Shown here piece by piece: positions 54,821 to 64,000 of a DNA stretch of 64,000 nt. The translations under genes were made by a program, and so were the position numbers. How positions within the stretch are numbered: position 1 is the stretch's first letter; every line of letters begins with the position of its first letter. Source of the stretch: Heligmosomoides polygyrus polygyrus (Eukaryota; Nematoda; Chromadorea; Rhabditida; Heligmosomidae). The notes under the pieces are model-generated. The model searched no databases and was not told where the DNA came from. It saw nothing but the letters and a program-made list of their open reading frames with translations. The stretch is from contig OX377202.1 of assembly GCA_947396885.1 (NCBI GenBank), positions 124,001 to 188,000 on the forward strand, given 5' to 3'.

Positions 54821-54836
54821 GTGTGTGTGTGTGTGT
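54821..54836. repeat. (GT)n microsatellite
   Basis: Eight GT units. Confidence 0.9.
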
Positions 54837-55057
54837 TGACTGGTTGACAGACTGACAAGAAATAGGCGTCATGGTGCAATTACGTACACTACACCACATC
54901 CGTCGTCCCAGTCGCTCCCGTCGCGAAGTATGAAAGGCCCTTAGCGTCAAAACCCCCTTAGAGGATTATGTGAGACAGAGCCTCAGATGCTCACGGAGTC
55001 GGAGCATAAGTTTAAGGCCCGGCAACTAGAGCTACACCAAATGTTGCTAAATCGAAC

Positions 55058-55199
55058 CTCAGAGATTCTGTTGTTGTCGTACAGATCCAGATACATCAGC
55101 TTGACACAGTTTCGGAGATTCTGGGCCGGAATAGTTGGGAAGCAATTCCCACTGAAGTCGAGCAACTCGATCCCAGGCTTAACTTCCGATAGTGCATTC
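55058..55199 (-). CDS. LRR protein exon
   Basis: Acceptor AATTTAG. Encodes NALSEVKPGIELLDFSGNCF, PTIPAQNLRNCVKLMYLDLY and DNNRISE, ending phase 0 at a GTTCGA donor. Joined to the 51876 exon it completes the repeat DNNRISE-ISNFELMNL, a good in-phase fit. The intervening 3.2-kb intron contains a MITE, a LINE fragment and a mariner. No upstream exons, signal peptide or N-terminal cap were recognised. Confidence 0.75.
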
Positions 55200-55770
55200 C
55201 TAAATTAGGTGTACTTTAGGTTCGACCTGAATTAAATCGAATTTGCTACGACCTTTAGAAATAGAAATTATCTGAACATATGCCACTAAAAGAAAGGGAA
55301 TCTATCCTACTCCGGGGGGCCCACATAACTATAAAGTGTTATATGTAACAAATCCACTTGAGACTTACCGAGTGGCTCCTACAGAACAACATAGGACCTT
55401 AAACAAGAAAGACACAAAGAAAAAGACAAAAGATCACATTTGTTGCGGTTGTAAGCCGGCAAAGTTGTGTGCCCTCCTCACCATGTTGGATCCTGGTTAT
55501 AACAAGTCAGGCAGCGGTTAGCACGCGGCATGCCTCCATTCCGTCATTCTTTGCCCGCCGAGACGGTTGTAAACCGCGGCGATTTTTTATTTCTTTTTGT
55601 TTTTTGTTCGTTTTTGGTTTCTTTTAGGTTTCCACTCGTTCCCTAGGCGCCGCTCGGTAAGTCTCAATTCGTTTTGTTACCTACATTTTAGTTATGTGCC
55701 CCCCCCCCCGGACTAGGATAGATCCAAGAAAGGTAACGAGTCAGAAAGAGGTAAATGAAGACATTCACCA

Positions 55771-55909
55771 GGGGCCAGATTCATCATCCGCTTACCGGCC
55801 GGTAAGCATGAAAAGTACCGCCAAACCTGATGCTAATTAATGTCGGTATCAGGGGTTTGGCGGTACTTTTCTCCGTTAACGGCCGGTAAGCGGTTGATGA
55901 ATCTGCCCC
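55771..55909. mobile_element. MITE-B foldback element, complete
   Basis: GGGGCCAGATTCATCATCCG and its mirror at 55890-55909 enclose a second pair of arms (GTACCGCCAAACC / GGTTTGGCGGTAC). Nearly a full palindrome around GCTAATTAATGTC. Confidence 0.85.
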
Positions 55910-56044
55910 AGAATGTCAAAATTCAGTGAAATTCCCAGAAACCTTAGAACGCAGGTGCAATTCGGCTAAAAACTAGTGTATGACGAGCCACACCCGGCAC
56001 GTTTCTAACCATCTGTTCCTGCGTGTTATAAAGGGGCAGCAGTC

Positions 56045-56310
56045 AATCCTCTCGGGTGTGCCACGCTCTCTACTTCTAGGTATACACTGGAGGTAACGTG
56101 AAAGGCCAATACAATGACCAGCAGTGGCAGGCCGATGGGCGAATCAGTGCTTTATCATTCCCAGGCAAGTCTGGTTCCTACTCATCGACCCCTTAAAAAT
56201 GGAAGTCTTGGTTGGCCAGGGCGGAAAATCCGAACCAAGGACCTTGAATCGGAGCGCACACGGCAGCTGGCACAACCCCGGACTGCGCCACTACGTACCC
56301 TACAACCAGA
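56045..56310 (-). mobile_element. SINE2 copy
   Basis: The plus strand shows GGTGTGCCACGCTCTCTAC, TTGGCCAGGGCGGAAAATCC and CGGACTGCGCCACTACG, the SINE2 landmarks in reverse. Confidence 0.7.
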
Positions 56311-56495
56311 TAGGTATAGGTACGCCCTCGCGAGGCTGGCAAAACCCAGTGAGAAATGAGCTAAAAAACTCCGGTTCGCTTTAAGACAAGTGTATGACGA
56401 GCCACACCCGACATGTACCCCTATCCATCCAATCCTTTGATATTTTTTTAAAAGCCCGGATCTTAGGATGATTTAGGTAAGGGCGGCTTTCGTCA

Positions 56496-56660
56496 GGGGC
56501 CAGATTCATTAAAGACTTACAGTAATCTAACGGTGAAAATACTGCCGAAATCCCTGATAGCGCGGCTTACCAACAAGTGATATAGTGAAATGTTTCGCCA
56601 TATCGCTTGATAAGCCGCGCTATCAGGGGTTTCAGCAGTATTTTCACCGTTAGATTGCTG
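56496..56660. mobile_element. MITE-B, truncated on the right
   Basis: Starts GGGGCCAGATTCATTAAAGAC. Arms CCGAAATCCCTGATAGCGCG / CGCGCTATCAGGGGTTTCAG. The outer right end is missing where MITE-A begins at 56661. Confidence 0.75.
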
Positions 56661-56824
56661 TAAGGGCCTGTTCATACTTCGCGACGGGAGCGACGGCAGA
56701 GGAAGAAGCGAAAGGGCGAAGGATACGTGTTGATCAGTGCGGAGTCGTTGCCTGGCGAAAATCGATAGGTATGTTTTGCTTTGTCGCCCTGTTGCTGCCG
56801 TCGCGGAGTATGAGCAGGCCCTAA
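56661..56824. mobile_element. MITE-A, complete copy in duplication copy 2
   Basis: Same termini as 50499-50663 (TAAGGGCCTGTTCATACTTC ... AGCAGGCCCTAA). Confidence 0.85.
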
Positions 56825-57201
56825 CGAATAATACGAACATTATAGGAATAAAATCTATGGAATATATCTTAGTCGGTATGGGCGTTCCTGAAATTGCAGT
56901 TGCGCTCCTACTCCCATGCCGCATCGCCGTCTCTTCTGAACTTTCCTAGAGCCCATGCATCAGGGAGAATTTTTGAAGCTTTCGAAAGGATTCAACAATC
57001 TGTACACCCTCTCAACCAGCACAGACCCAATTTAAGCTTTAAAAATAACTGACCATTACTTTATCAGATCCCAGGAAGATCAAAAAGTATAAGATGAATT
57101 GGTGGCAAGAAAAGCACAAAACAACACAATAAGGCAGCAAAATGCAGACTATCATTAAAAACGGCAAAAAATGAACGCCAAGAGAGCGACCTAGAACTCA
57201 C

Positions 57202-57331
57202 CTAACACCGACGTATTTCTTTGGACCGCCACAAGTGATTTCGGACTGGTACGGAAGGAACGTGCGCACTCGGTTTGTCACTAAGTACCATACGAACCAG
57301 TCGAACTCATCATCGCAGAACACCGGATTTC
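57202..57331 (-). CDS. LRR C-terminal capping exon, intact copy
   Basis: GNPVFCDDEFDWFVWYLVTN then RVRTFLPYQSEITCGGPKKY and VGVR: cysteines flanking a W-rich segment, typical of an LRRCT cap that closes the C-terminal end of extracellular LRR domains. Acceptor TTTTAAAG, donor GTGAGT. A possible next exon starts after CAATTTCAG near 56896. The LRR exons that should precede it (above 57.4 kb) were not recognised. Confidence 0.8.
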
Positions 57332-57712
57332 CTTTAAAATGAGGAATGTAAATATACATATCTATTGCAGATGAGCTCTGAAGATGACTGAAGTTTGAAT
57401 CGATAAAAATTTGACTAAGACGAAAAGTATACCATAAAGCTAAAGCGCTAAAAAAGCTATAGTAGCTGTGGAGGAGTGCGGTTCTCTCTGTCTCACAACG
57501 GCGAAAATATTAAAAATAAACTAGTTAGAAGGACATGCACGGATGGCAAGCCTAAGAGAGGATAGTGTTTATTTCTAACCGGGAGCGCCTTCCCTTCCGA
57601 TACGTGTTCTATGCGCTTTTCTAGAGATCCCACCCACTAGGATTGATCCACTACCACTTTAGAGGTCGCTAGCGCGATAAAGAAATCCATAACTACCCGA
57701 AGAGACGAAATC

Positions 57713-57988
57713 TTGCGCAGAATAGAAAAACGAGAAAAAAAACGACGTCTCACATCTAGGCGAAACTATGCGAAAAGAACTGCAAAGATCGATTCCAAAA
57801 ATTTAAAAGGTGGGATAAAATTCCAGTTAAAACTACCGACCATCGAGAAGAATGTTGGCGATTTTCGCGTCGAACGCGCCATCCTCAAAGCTGGCCATTT
57901 GTTTCTTCGACGGGTCCAACCAGAAGAGTTTCGTCTGGTGCGAGAACGTACTCTGAAAACGCCCGCCGTAATCTCTAAGCACGAATGA
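57713..57988 (+). CDS. Hypothetical basic ORF (91 codons)
   Basis: Starts MRRIEKREKKRRLTSRRNYA and ends LKTPAVISKHE. Very basic N-terminus with a less biased C-terminal part (FRVERAILKAGHLFLRRVQ). No family recognised, no splice or promoter evidence; could be chance. Confidence 0.2.
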   Translation: MRRIEKREKKRRLTSRRNYAKRTAKIDSKNLKGGIKFQLKLPTIEKNVGDFRVERAILKAGHLFLRRVQPEEFRLVRERTLKTPAVISKHE

Positions 57989-58026
57989 TCAAAAGAATCC
58001 TCACCGAATCCTCACCTTCGGGTGTC

Positions 58027-58118
58027 GGATGAAATGTTTCGCCATATCGCTTGATAAGCCGCGCTGTCAGGGATTTCAGCAGTATTTTCTCTGTTAAGCT
58101 GCTGTAAGTCGTCGATTC
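58027..58118. mobile_element. MITE-B right-half fragment
   Basis: AATGTTTCGCCATATCGCTT onward matches 56599-56660, then continues CTGTAAGTCGTCGATTCATGA, close to the missing right end of the 56496 copy. Confidence 0.65.
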
Positions 58119-59424
58119 ATGACAATTGCATCCTTGCCAGTGGGCCTTTCCTTTCCTTTCATCACCCTTCGAGAAGAGGAGTGTAGTCCTTGCTAGTGTT
58201 CTTAGGCTTCTGAATCGTTACACAACTCTAGGCCTCACCAAACTGCTGTGCATACTGAGATCGTGCCATACCTTGTTTCATCAGTGTAAACTTATTGAAA
58301 TTGTGCAAAATTGGCTCTATTCATAGTTCCTGATTTATAAGCGCACCAATGCTGCAGATACAAAATAAAATGAAATCTCTTTATTTTATCAGAATGTTTG
58401 CTATGTAACAATTAGCAGTTTTTTACGAAGGGAAATGAATAATGATCGGAAAGGATTAGCAGAGAAATTCACTCACTGACTGAAGAGTAATATTACAGAA
58501 AAACTGTAACATTTACGGAGACCAATGTACAAGCAGTGGCTTGTGGTTCTTATTTCACATCATTTCTGGCAAGGAGTAGTTTCACAAAGTGAATTGGAGG
58601 GAGGAAGAGCATTAGTAGAATATTATTCAATTGATGAGCCAGATAAGTCGTTGCAGTTGTTTTAACGATATAATGCTTCTGGGTCACGTTGTTAGTGTTG
58701 GTATGCGTATGCGTATATGAATGCCTACGAATGTAAATTCATAATTACTCACCGGAGTAGGGTTTCGCACTCACCCAGGAATCGCATTTGGCTATCCTTT
58801 TCTTCAAAGGGAATATATAAATGTTTTAAAATATGATGGATATTGGAGCAGGTTCTACCATAGAGGAACTTATTCAAGCTACAGGTTGGTCTAATTTTTG
58901 ATGAATACCTTATATGGGCATCCATCCTTACTGATGAGTTCCGAAGTTGACCTTGTACTTTCGCTAATATCCGTTCAAGCTTAAGAACGAAACGGATATA
59001 AGTTGATCGTGTCCTACTGCTTATTTACAGAAGGAAGGGGACTCCCTTCAATAATTTTCCTCCAAATACTTCCGTAAATAAGCAAAATAGCTGTAGGACC
59101 AATAATTACCTCGTAGAGACGAAGGAATTTGAACTGATGAATATATTACGCTTTCACGTGAAACCAGACACCTTTCAAACAAAATGGGGCACTTTTTAAA
59201 ACGAATGGGACACTCTTCAAAGTGAGGTGGTGAGACGAGGTGGATATGATCGCCAACAAACATAGATCACAACTATTGATGACGTGAAGCACCAGTGGAT
59301 AGCCATGACATCCACAACACCATCAATCACTTTGTAAATTTCGAAAGAATGAAAAATAGTAGCGAAATCAAGCTCAATGGGCAAAATTTCCCCTTTCTAG
59401 TCCAGCTCTCGTGTTCTTGATGGA
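58119..59424. other. No gene recognised
   Basis: A/T-rich, with short unsupported frames only. Confidence 0.35.
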
Positions 59425-59690
59425 GCAGCTGTGCAGCCGGCTATCTCCAGAATCAAGATTCGATGTTCTTGGTTCCAGTTCAGGCCAAACGAACCTTCCA
59501 TTCCTATGCGGTCGGTGAATTGGTACCTACTTTATAGATAAAACACTGATTTCTCAATCAGCTAGCCAACACAAGTCACTCTGTAGGGCAAATAGGCATT
59601 CAAAATGCCTCCGCGCTAACCTGTAGAAATAGAATGCGTGGCACATCTCAGTTAGGGTTGATTAACGCCGTAATTCATCATTTTCCCCTT
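59425..59690 (+). mobile_element. SINE2, diverged copy
   Basis: TTCTTGGTTCCAGTTCAGGCC, GGTCGGTGAATTGGTACC and AGAATGCGTGGCACATCTCA in the usual order. The head is poorly preserved. Confidence 0.6.
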
Positions 59691-60654
59691 AGTCAGTTCT
59701 TGTTATTAGGAATGTTCTGCAGCTACGTTTCAGCTCAAGTTCATATGATCATTCCAAAATTAAGTTTCTTGCAGTTTGCTTTCTAGAGTGTTGAATGAAT
59801 GCCGTGAACATTCCAGGAGCTTTTGCTACTTAACGGCTTACCTTTTGACCAGCATAACGCTTGCTGGCTTATAGATGCCACAACAGAAAAGAAAAAAGAA
59901 TGAAGAAAGGAAATAGGATGGGTGTAAACAACAAAATATGTATGTGCGAGCAGCTGTGGTCGAAGATCATTCTGCTCAAGTTTCTGTTCCTTGGATGAGA
60001 TCCCTCTCTTTTCGAAGACTTCTCCTCAACGCGTGGATGTGCATGACGACCGACCTAAACAACACAGGGAATGTTCTATGTTACGAAGGCGTCGCCTGAT
60101 GTTTGCTTGAGAGTAAACAGCCTGGTTCGAGAACAAAGTGTATGAACTGACCAACATGAGAACAACTTGAAAGAACACCAGGATAGCGAAGTAAAACTCT
60201 ACTATTCGAACTACGTCTGACCGTTTGATGGGCAGTTTTTGAAGCTCTCTGCTACACGCCTGAGAATGACAGAAACGCCCCTGCGTCCTCCCCTGAGCAC
60301 TTCACCGACGTCTTCGGGTGACCATTAATAACTCTGCACCAGGCTGGGTTTCATGAATTTCGAGGATTGTACGTTACTTTATCCGCGAGAGATATCTTTG
60401 AAGCGTGTTAATACACAGGCAGAATATCGATTTTGTTATATATCTCCAGACAGAGAAACGCCATGTGATCGAGGATACAATACGACAGCGTGATTTCAAC
60501 AAGAAGAATGTACAAACGACGCCTTTGTCACAGCGACGAACCAGAGTTCTATTCTCTAAAGGACCCTAAAAAGGTCTCCGAGCTCGTGTTACAACTGAAC
60601 GCCCGACGTTGTCGTTAGTTAGCAAGGTATCATCACATGTACATATAGTAAAGC
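59691..60654. other. No gene recognised
   Basis: No motif-bearing frames seen. Confidence 0.3.
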
Positions 60655-60890
60655 GCGTCATCAGTTAGAGGCGGATAAGGAAAATAGCTAAACAAGTCAT
60701 AAGTTAGCGAAAAATAACTAAAGTTCGCGCTACATTAGCGCTAGATATGCGAAGTTAGCATTAAATTAGCAGAAAGTGTCCTGATCATATTTTAGACCTA
60801 AAAATAGCTAGAATGATAAAAGTTTGGCATAAATTAGTGAATAAAGCGGAAATAAATAGTAGACATTTAGCAAAAATAGCAAAAAATTTC
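60655..60890. repeat. Degenerate TTAGC-rich short repeat
   Basis: Irregularly spaced TTAGC / ATAGC / TTAGCRAAAA words repeat more than ten times (for example 60702, 60736, 60757, 60768), suggesting an old, decayed tandem array. Confidence 0.5.
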
Positions 60891-61798
60891 CAGATGCCAC
60901 CGATCGTGGTGCGAGTCACGCGAGTTTGGTGGTCGATGAACGGGACTCATGGCAGGTAGAATGTATCGACCACATATTCACTGATATTATCGGTTTTCAA
61001 TCGAAGCCAACCCTTTCCTTGTTTACTTGTTTGTCTACAACAAATTTAGGCAGTGCCGATGCAGTCGCGGAGAAAGTCTGTCACTCAGCGTCTAATGCTG
61101 CCCATCTAAGCAAAATCGATCAAGACTCACAGTTATCAATACCGATCGATGAGATCGTTGTTTAGTGATGTGTGAGGAGGTACCGAGCAGCATGAACTAT
61201 CTACGCTACTGTACGGTCTGGAGGTCGAAGGCGATGTTGAACGGAGAGGTGTTGGTTAACTTCATACTGCAAAAGCACAGAGCTGATCCTCTACGTTGGA
61301 GGAGGTGTGGAAAGGTTAGAAGATTTTAGGGGTTTAAAAAGATGTCTTTTCTAATGGAGAAAGAAAAATCAGGACCAGACGAGCAGACGTGTTGATCCGA
61401 TCATAGGTTAATGATGGTGTCAGTGCGAGCCAGTGCGAGTGCACCTTGTCAAGCCCTCAGCCCTATACGAATGACTGTGTCTAAACGAATAGAACCGACC
61501 TCTGGGTAACTAATTCCTGATTCCAAGTGAGCTCGCCACACTGTATTCTGCAACGATGCTGGCTATGCTTCCCCATGGGCGGCTAGGATCTCTGGAAACA
61601 CATTCAAGACGTTATCACAAAGCGATCTTGCGACACTTTCTTGCGATGCATAAAGTTAGAAAATATAATAAACATTCGCTTGGAAAGGAAACCCGTACTA
61701 AACATGAATAGTTTGTTATTGCACAATAGATAGTGTGCAACAGCTGGCTGCTGCAGGGAAGAATGATAGCTGCCAGAGTCGACTGGTGTCTAGCTCAC

Positions 61799-61992
61799 CT
61801 GACTTTTGGAATGACATTCAGAATGAAGTTCTCTATCGGCCCTTTGGTGCCAAGTCCCGCGGAATCCGCGATTTTCACTTCCTGGCACCCACACTGACGA
61901 TGGAGGAGGCTTAGGCAAGTGGTTGACCTGAATCTGTAACGATTGAGATAGCCATCTTGGCTGAGAATTGCGTTAGCTGCAGCCGGCACTGG
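61799..61992 (-). CDS. Putative exon, unrecognised
   Basis: Acceptor CCCGTTAG, donor GTCAG/GTGAGC (phase 2). Open for 64 codons: PVPAAANAILSQDGYLNRYR, STTCLSLLHRQCGCQEVKIA and GTKGPIENFILNVIPK. A Cys-rich middle and a hydrophobic end suggest a secreted or structured protein, but I recognise no family. The upstream side is repeat sequence, so its partner exon is not in view. Confidence 0.4.
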
Positions 61993-62340
61993 CTAACGGG
62001 GGAGGATTGCTAAGTGGTGTAAGGCGGCGTTGCCGGAGAACTGGTCCGCTTGGCATAGTGCCGAGGCGGCGCGCGGTTTTTCGTCGTGTCGTCTCGTGCA
62101 CTCCACGCCTCCCTGTTCGCCACACCCTGGAGTCCCTTCCCTAGCCCAATCTGGAGACTCACTCTGCTCGTCTGACTCTCGCCGCTCGCGCGTGACGGAA
62201 CGTTTCGGGGACCAGTTCACATGTAATCGGCGGAGCCGCTCCTTGGCCGTACTCCTCTCATTACTCATTGGAGCGCGCCAACCTACCAGCTCAGTGCCGG
62301 TTCCTAATTGCTTATCTAGCCCTTCAGGATGATGAGAACA
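61993..62340. repeat. Dispersed repeat related to 52440-52640 and 63460-63525
   Basis: Contains GGAGTCCCTTCCCTAGCCCA and, at the right, CGGAGCCGCTCCTTGGCCGT, which is mirrored at about 63500-63525. Confidence 0.5.
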
Positions 62341-62907
62341 TGGATGCGTGTCTCCCTTATGACTACGAAGAAGTTGTGAGAGGGCAAATATTCAAGTAAT
62401 TGGTTTTTAATACTAGGAATTGTTCAATGGGCTTGGAAATAACAAAGAAATTGTGCTAGCTTAACAAGTCTGGATATACTAAAAGATGAAAAAATAGAAA
62501 TACATGCTAGTGCTGAACACCACCTTTTCGTGTCGTATGGTAGTAGCTCGTCAGTAGAAGTAGGTTTATTGACACATATTTTAACATTGCTTCATTGTTG
62601 GACAACCCCAGATTTTGCAATAAATCGCTGCAAAATGCGAGCTAGTACAGAAGTAATGGAGAGTTGAGCGGAGATCGTTGAGTTGAGCAGAGACACAGAT
62701 CGGAAGAGATCTGACGAAGCACTTAACATGTATGCATTGCAACAAATACAACGGCTAGAATAAGATATACCTATTGATGTGCAGAGAAATTAAGGACGGC
62801 TATAAACAAAAAGAATATGAACTGAGCAGTTTACCCTTCCTTAGATGGCTCCCATTGCCAGACGTCATTTTTACAGATGGAACACTCCCTACCAATATCA
62901 GAACATG
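62341..62907. other. No gene recognised
   Basis: A/T-rich sequence downstream (minus sense) of the 62908 exon; no supported features. Confidence 0.35.
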
Positions 62908-63126
62908 TCAGATGGCATACATATAAGCATACATTGGGTTGGAACATCTCTTCCACTCAATGTTGCCCGTTTCGCCGTCCTCATCATTTGGAACACGAAT
63001 CCCGCAGACAAACCAACTCTGCAGGAGAGCTCGTTCATTCGAACATATCTTGTCTGCTTCTACGTCTAAGTTTTCGTCATCGACCTTACATCTTCGCTTC
63101 GTCCTTTCAGAATTCAGCTTGCTCCT
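62908..63126 (-). CDS. Putative last exon of a cysteine-containing protein
   Basis: A strong acceptor (TTCGTTTGCAG) opens a 72-codon frame ending in TGA: RSKLNSERTKRRCKVDDENL, DVEADKICSNERALLQSWFV, CGIRVPNDEDGETGNIEWKR and CSNPMYAYMYAI. Four cysteines and many acidic residues point to an extracellular or regulatory domain, but no family is recognised. A GTATGC at ~62930 could alternatively act as a donor, making it internal. Confidence 0.45.
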   Translation of the reverse strand, partial: RSKLNSERTKRRCKVDDENLDVEADKICSNERALLQSWFVCGIRVPNDEDGETGNIEWKRCSNPMYAYMYAI

Positions 63127-63525
63127 CTGCAAACGAAGTAAAGAAACCGATCCAGAGATTTAAGAGGTTGAACATTAATATTAATAATGAGTAAAAGACT
63201 TCTAAAAGAACAGACTGTAATGCAGTAAGAGTAATGTGATTAACGAAGACTTAGGAAAAACACTAGGGAGGATTAATGGAAAGTTTTTGTGGATTTTATG
63301 GATATACACCACTCTCTGGACATAAAATATGCAATACTTATAGCTAATATCGACGACAGCACTTCTGTAAGGTAGAGACTATAAAAGAATAAACAAATAA
63401 CGGTTGGAGCTAGCTGAAGAATTGTTGAATAAGGATAAGTTTGAGTGGTAGTAGTAAGTCGCCGTAGGTTGGCGCGCTCCAATGAGAAATGAGACGGCAG
63501 AGTACGGCAAAGGAGCGGCTCCGCC
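63127..63525. other. No gene recognised
   Basis: Right part (63460-63525) is an inverted match to 62220-62285. Confidence 0.35.
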
Positions 63526-63672
63526 TTAAGGCCCCCACAGAGTTCTGCGGCAGCGCCTCGGCCCTATGCTTAACCATAGGGCAGAGACGCAGAGCTCGCC
63601 GCCGGCGGCGTCCCTGCCCTATGATCAAGGATAGGACAGCGGCAACGCCGCAGAAGTCTGGGGAGCCTTTAG
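63526..63672. mobile_element. GC-rich foldback MITE
   Basis: TTAAGGCCCCCACAGAGTTC and GAAGTCTGGGGAGCCTTTAG ends; inner repeats CCCTATGCTTAACCATAGGG and CCCTATGATCAAGGATAGG. Related to 45777 and 12135. Confidence 0.75.
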
Positions 63673-64000
63673 CAATCCTCCTAACGGGGGGGGGGGGGGG
63701 AGGGGGTCAGGGATGAGCGGATAATGAAATTTCGAAACCCGGACGACGGATAACGGAAAAACGGATAACGAACAAACAACAAAAATTAAAACTGGTTTTG
63801 AATTGCTCTAATTTCAACGGTTGATCAAGAGTTGGAGCACTGTTAATTTATAAGCCATTCCTAGACATTTTTATAGTGTTTTTTAAACGTAGGGCAGTCG
63901 TCAGATTAACTACACACTACGGGATTTTCTGCCGATCAGAAGGAAGGCAAACAAAGAGCAACATTCCTGCCTTTCGCCTGTTTCGAGAGGGCTGCGTGTA
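63673..64000. other. G-run and unrecognised sequence
   Basis: A G-run (63686-63706, broken once by A) is followed by an A-rich tract with several CGGATAAC-like words. No gene seen. Confidence 0.4.

Larger units (their letters stand above)
56661..57562. repeat. Direct segmental duplication, copy 2
   Basis: Collinear with 50499-51278. Starts exactly at the MITE-A tip and carries an intact LRRCT exon. Confidence 0.9.

Noticed and set aside
60889..61165. A two-exon gene (acceptor TTTCCAG, donor at 60955, acceptor at 61050)
   Set aside because: The splice signals look plausible but the frames on either side do not join in phase.

Overview
The window looks like repeat-rich chromosomal DNA from a nematode, probably a clade V (strongylid-like) worm. 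This is inferred from small exons with TTTCAG-type acceptors, a Patched-related (PTR) gene of the kind expanded in nematodes, RTE and CR1-like LINEs, Tc1 and mariner transposons, and dense foldback elements. There are no operons, ribosome binding sites or CRISPR arrays. Most of the sequence is mobile-element debris. Coding sequence appears only as short exons read from splice sites and family motifs.

Layout. 1-7183 is a tandem satellite with a 688-bp monomer; from the third monomer on, two variants alternate as a 1376-bp dimer, and the right edge is decayed. 8.0-19.1 kb holds tRNA-derived SINEs, a CR1-like LINE with an intact reverse transcriptase ORF (9.1-10.9 kb), and an RTE LINE (14.4-17.8 kb) whose endonuclease half is inverted relative to its RT half. 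The RTE has an 11-bp target duplication and an uninterrupted copy of its target repeat lies nearby. A decayed mariner follows. 20.7-32.3 kb carries, on the minus strand, nine exons of the C-terminal half of a PTR protein. All exon phases agree, but there is one in-frame stop and one frameshift. Most of its introns contain a related foldback MITE, and a 7-kb intron contains a Tc1 element.

32.5-45.3 kb contains a possible zinc-motif exon, repeat R3 in inverted copies (one interrupted by a SINE), a large interrupted inverted duplication (about 33.6-36.6 versus 43.9-45.3 kb), a rearranged mariner, and a duplicated copy of the last PTR exon. 46.9-49 kb carries the last exon of an unrecognised minus-strand gene plus weaker exon candidates. 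50.5-57.6 kb carries exons of a leucine-rich-repeat protein and a direct segmental duplication in which one LRR C-terminal capping exon is intact and the other broken. Small LINE, mariner and MITE insertions are scattered through it. 58-64 kb is mostly unrecognised sequence with two good minus-strand exon candidates.

The strongest observations are mechanistic: a twin-primed RTE with its empty site, a SINE insertion with a paralogous empty site, a hairpin of varying sequence at the 3' ends of several LINE tails, and the two-variant satellite. I did not find a complete, convincing new gene system.
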